From Tetrapisispora phaffii CBS 4417 (lineage: Eukaryota > Ascomycota > Saccharomycetes > Saccharomycetales > Saccharomycetaceae): a stretch of 64,000 nt of DNA. The stretch covers positions 186,001 through 250,000 of the forward strand of contig NC_016532.1 in NCBI RefSeq assembly GCF_000236905.1, given 5' to 3'. Positions 62,914 to 64,000 of the stretch are shown here, piece by piece. Each line of letters starts with the position of its first letter. Within the stretch, counting starts at the first letter, position 1. Made by a program: the position numbers and the translations under genes. The notes beneath the pieces were generated by a model, which saw nothing but the letters and a program-made list of their open reading frames with translations, was not told where the DNA came from and did no database searches.

Positions 62914-63660
62914 ATGGCTAGAAACTTTTTCGTCGGTGGTAACTTCAAGTTAAACGGTTCCAAGCAATCTATTAAGGAAATTGTTGAAAGATTAAACAAT
63001 GCTTCCATGCCAGAAAACGTTGAAGTCGTTATCTGTCCACCAGCTGCTTACTTAGACTACACTTCTTCTTTAGTCACCAAGAAGCAAGTTTCCGTCGGTG
63101 GTCAAAACACCTACTTCAAGGCTGCCGGTGCTTTCACTGGTGAAAACTCCGTTGAACAATTAAAGGACTTAAACGTCAAATGGGTTATCTTAGGTCACTC
63201 TGAAAGAAGAAGTTACTTCCATGAAGATGACAAGATCGTCGCTGAAAAGACCAAGTTCGCTTTGGACAATGGTGTCAGCGTCATCTTATGTATTGGTGAA
63301 ACCTTAGAAGAAAAGAAGGCCGGTATCACTTTAAAGGTCGTTGAAAGACAATTAGACGCTGTCATTGCTGAAGTCAAGGACTGGACTAACGTTGTTATTG
63401 CTTACGAACCAGTCTGGGCCATCGGTTCCGGTTTAGCTGCTACTCCAGAAGATGCTCAAGATATCCACCACTCCATCAGAAAATACTTAGCTTCTAAGTT
63501 AGGTGACAAGGTTGCTGATGAAACTAGAATCTTATACGGTGGTTCCGCTAACGGTTCTAACGCTGTCACTTTCAAGGACAAGGCTGATGTCGACGGTTTC
63601 TTAGTTGGTGGTGCTTCTCTAAAGCCAGAATTTGTTGATATCATCAACTCCAGAAACTAA
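62914..63660 (+). CDS. TPI1: Tpi1, triosephosphate isomerase
   Basis: Glycolytic enzyme interconverting dihydroxyacetone phosphate and glyceraldehyde 3-phosphate in the cytosol. The 248 residues are the length of the S. cerevisiae enzyme. Catalytic residues are all present: N10 and K12 in GGNFKLNG, H95 in GHSERR, E165 in AYEPVWAIG, and the phosphate-binding GGSANG near 210-215. Codon use is extremely biased, typical of very high expression; leucine is almost always TTA. The + orientation faces away from the BAP gene. Relative order matches YDR050C with the intervening HEM12 and VMS1 lost. Confidence 0.99.
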   Translation: MARNFFVGGNFKLNGSKQSIKEIVERLNNASMPENVEVVICPPAAYLDYTSSLVTKKQVSVGGQNTYFKAAGAFTGENSVEQLKDLNVKWVILGHSERRSYFHEDDKIVAEKTKFALDNGVSVILCIGETLEEKKAGITLKVVERQLDAVIAEVKDWTNVVIAYEPVWAIGSGLAATPEDAQDIHHSIRKYLASKLGDKVADETRILYGGSANGSNAVTFKDKADVDGFLVGGASLKPEFVDIINSRN

Positions 63661-64000
63661 GTTAATTTTGTTTAAATGCTTATTTTTTTAAACTGTAAAA
63701 ATTTTAACTCTTTTCTCTCACATAGCTAATGTTCACAAAAATCAATAATTTATATATTTATATATGTATATATAGATTAACAAATCACATATATTTATGA
63801 TTATATGAAATTAATAGAAAGTATCAAAAACAAAACTATTTCTATATATAAGAAAGAGATGCAAGTTGATTATAAGTATAAACATTAAGATCCTTCATCA
63901 TCGTTATCGTCATCCATCCATTATTCCATTAATACCAACAACGTCAATTGAAACACTTTAGCTTAAATGAAGTTTACTATTATAGGTATTCATATAAGTT
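63661..64000. other. TPI1 3' flank to window end
   Basis: AT-rich 3' flank with TATATA-type 3'-end signals (about 63755-63775). The last 40 bases hold an ATG at 63967 (ATGAAGTTTACTATTATAGG) that could open a gene continuing beyond the window; too short to judge. Confidence 0.4.

Overview
The window is nuclear DNA of a budding yeast of the Saccharomycetaceae. It is AT-rich, its genes are intronless as far as can be seen, its tRNAs are typical of yeast, and most proteins can be paired with a named S. cerevisiae gene. The decisive feature is gene order. Genes found in S. cerevisiae on chromosome IV (VPS54, REG1, RAD28, MIX14, PST2, MRH1, LYS14, ARO3, EHD3, RSM10, NRG1, RPC11, BAP3, TPI1) are zipped together in one track with genes from chromosome II (YBR053C, PRP6, YBR056W, the CYSTM gene, MUM2, UBP14, TSC3, AKL1, ORC2, TRM7, ECM2). 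That is the order before the whole-genome duplication (WGD). Several genes expected in that order are missing, including the essential KRS1 as well as HEM13, HEM12 and VMS1. This fits a post-WGD yeast with its own pattern of loss, for example the Vanderwaltozyma/Tetrapisispora clade; the genus is an inference.

Layout. 0.3-12 kb: VPS54 (GARP tether), REG1 (PP1 regulator in glucose repression), RAD28 (WD40), MIX14 (twin CX9C), PST2 (flavodoxin-like, with a tandem Yap1-type site upstream) and a YBR053C-like SMP-30 protein. The 3' parts of RAD28 and YBR053C are strikingly GC-rich. 12-19 kb: a 2.9-kb gene-free stretch, MRH1 (opsin-fold membrane protein) and LYS14 (Zn2Cys6 regulator). 19.7-31.5 kb: PRP6, tRNA-Leu(UAA), a GH5 glucanase-like protein, decayed Ty sequence, tRNA-Gln(UUG), a CYSTM miniprotein, ARO3 and MUM2. 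31.8-44.9 kb: a compact run of UBP14, EHD3, TSC3, AKL1, ORC2, TRM7 and RSM10. 45-50.4 kb: tRNA-Glu(UUC), a second Ty graveyard, a GRE2/ARI1-type reductase that is out of synteny, and ECM2. 50.4-64 kb: a C/D snoRNA recognised as snR47, NRG1, a 5.2-kb gene-free stretch, RPC11, a BAP2/BAP3-type amino acid permease, 2.5 kb without genes, and TPI1.

The genes are functionally mixed, as expected for a eukaryotic chromosome; no operon-like or defence system is present. The most notable points are the snR47 gene supported by two rRNA guides, apparent frameshifts at the 3' ends of TSC3 and RSM10, two homologous Ty remnants on the 5' sides of tRNA genes, GC-rich islands inside an AT-rich background, and very long upstream regions for NRG1 and MRH1. 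Several reading frames here open on non-ATG codons; starts were moved to the first ATG for RSM10, ECM2 and NRG1, and to a conserved internal ATG for PST2 and TRM7.
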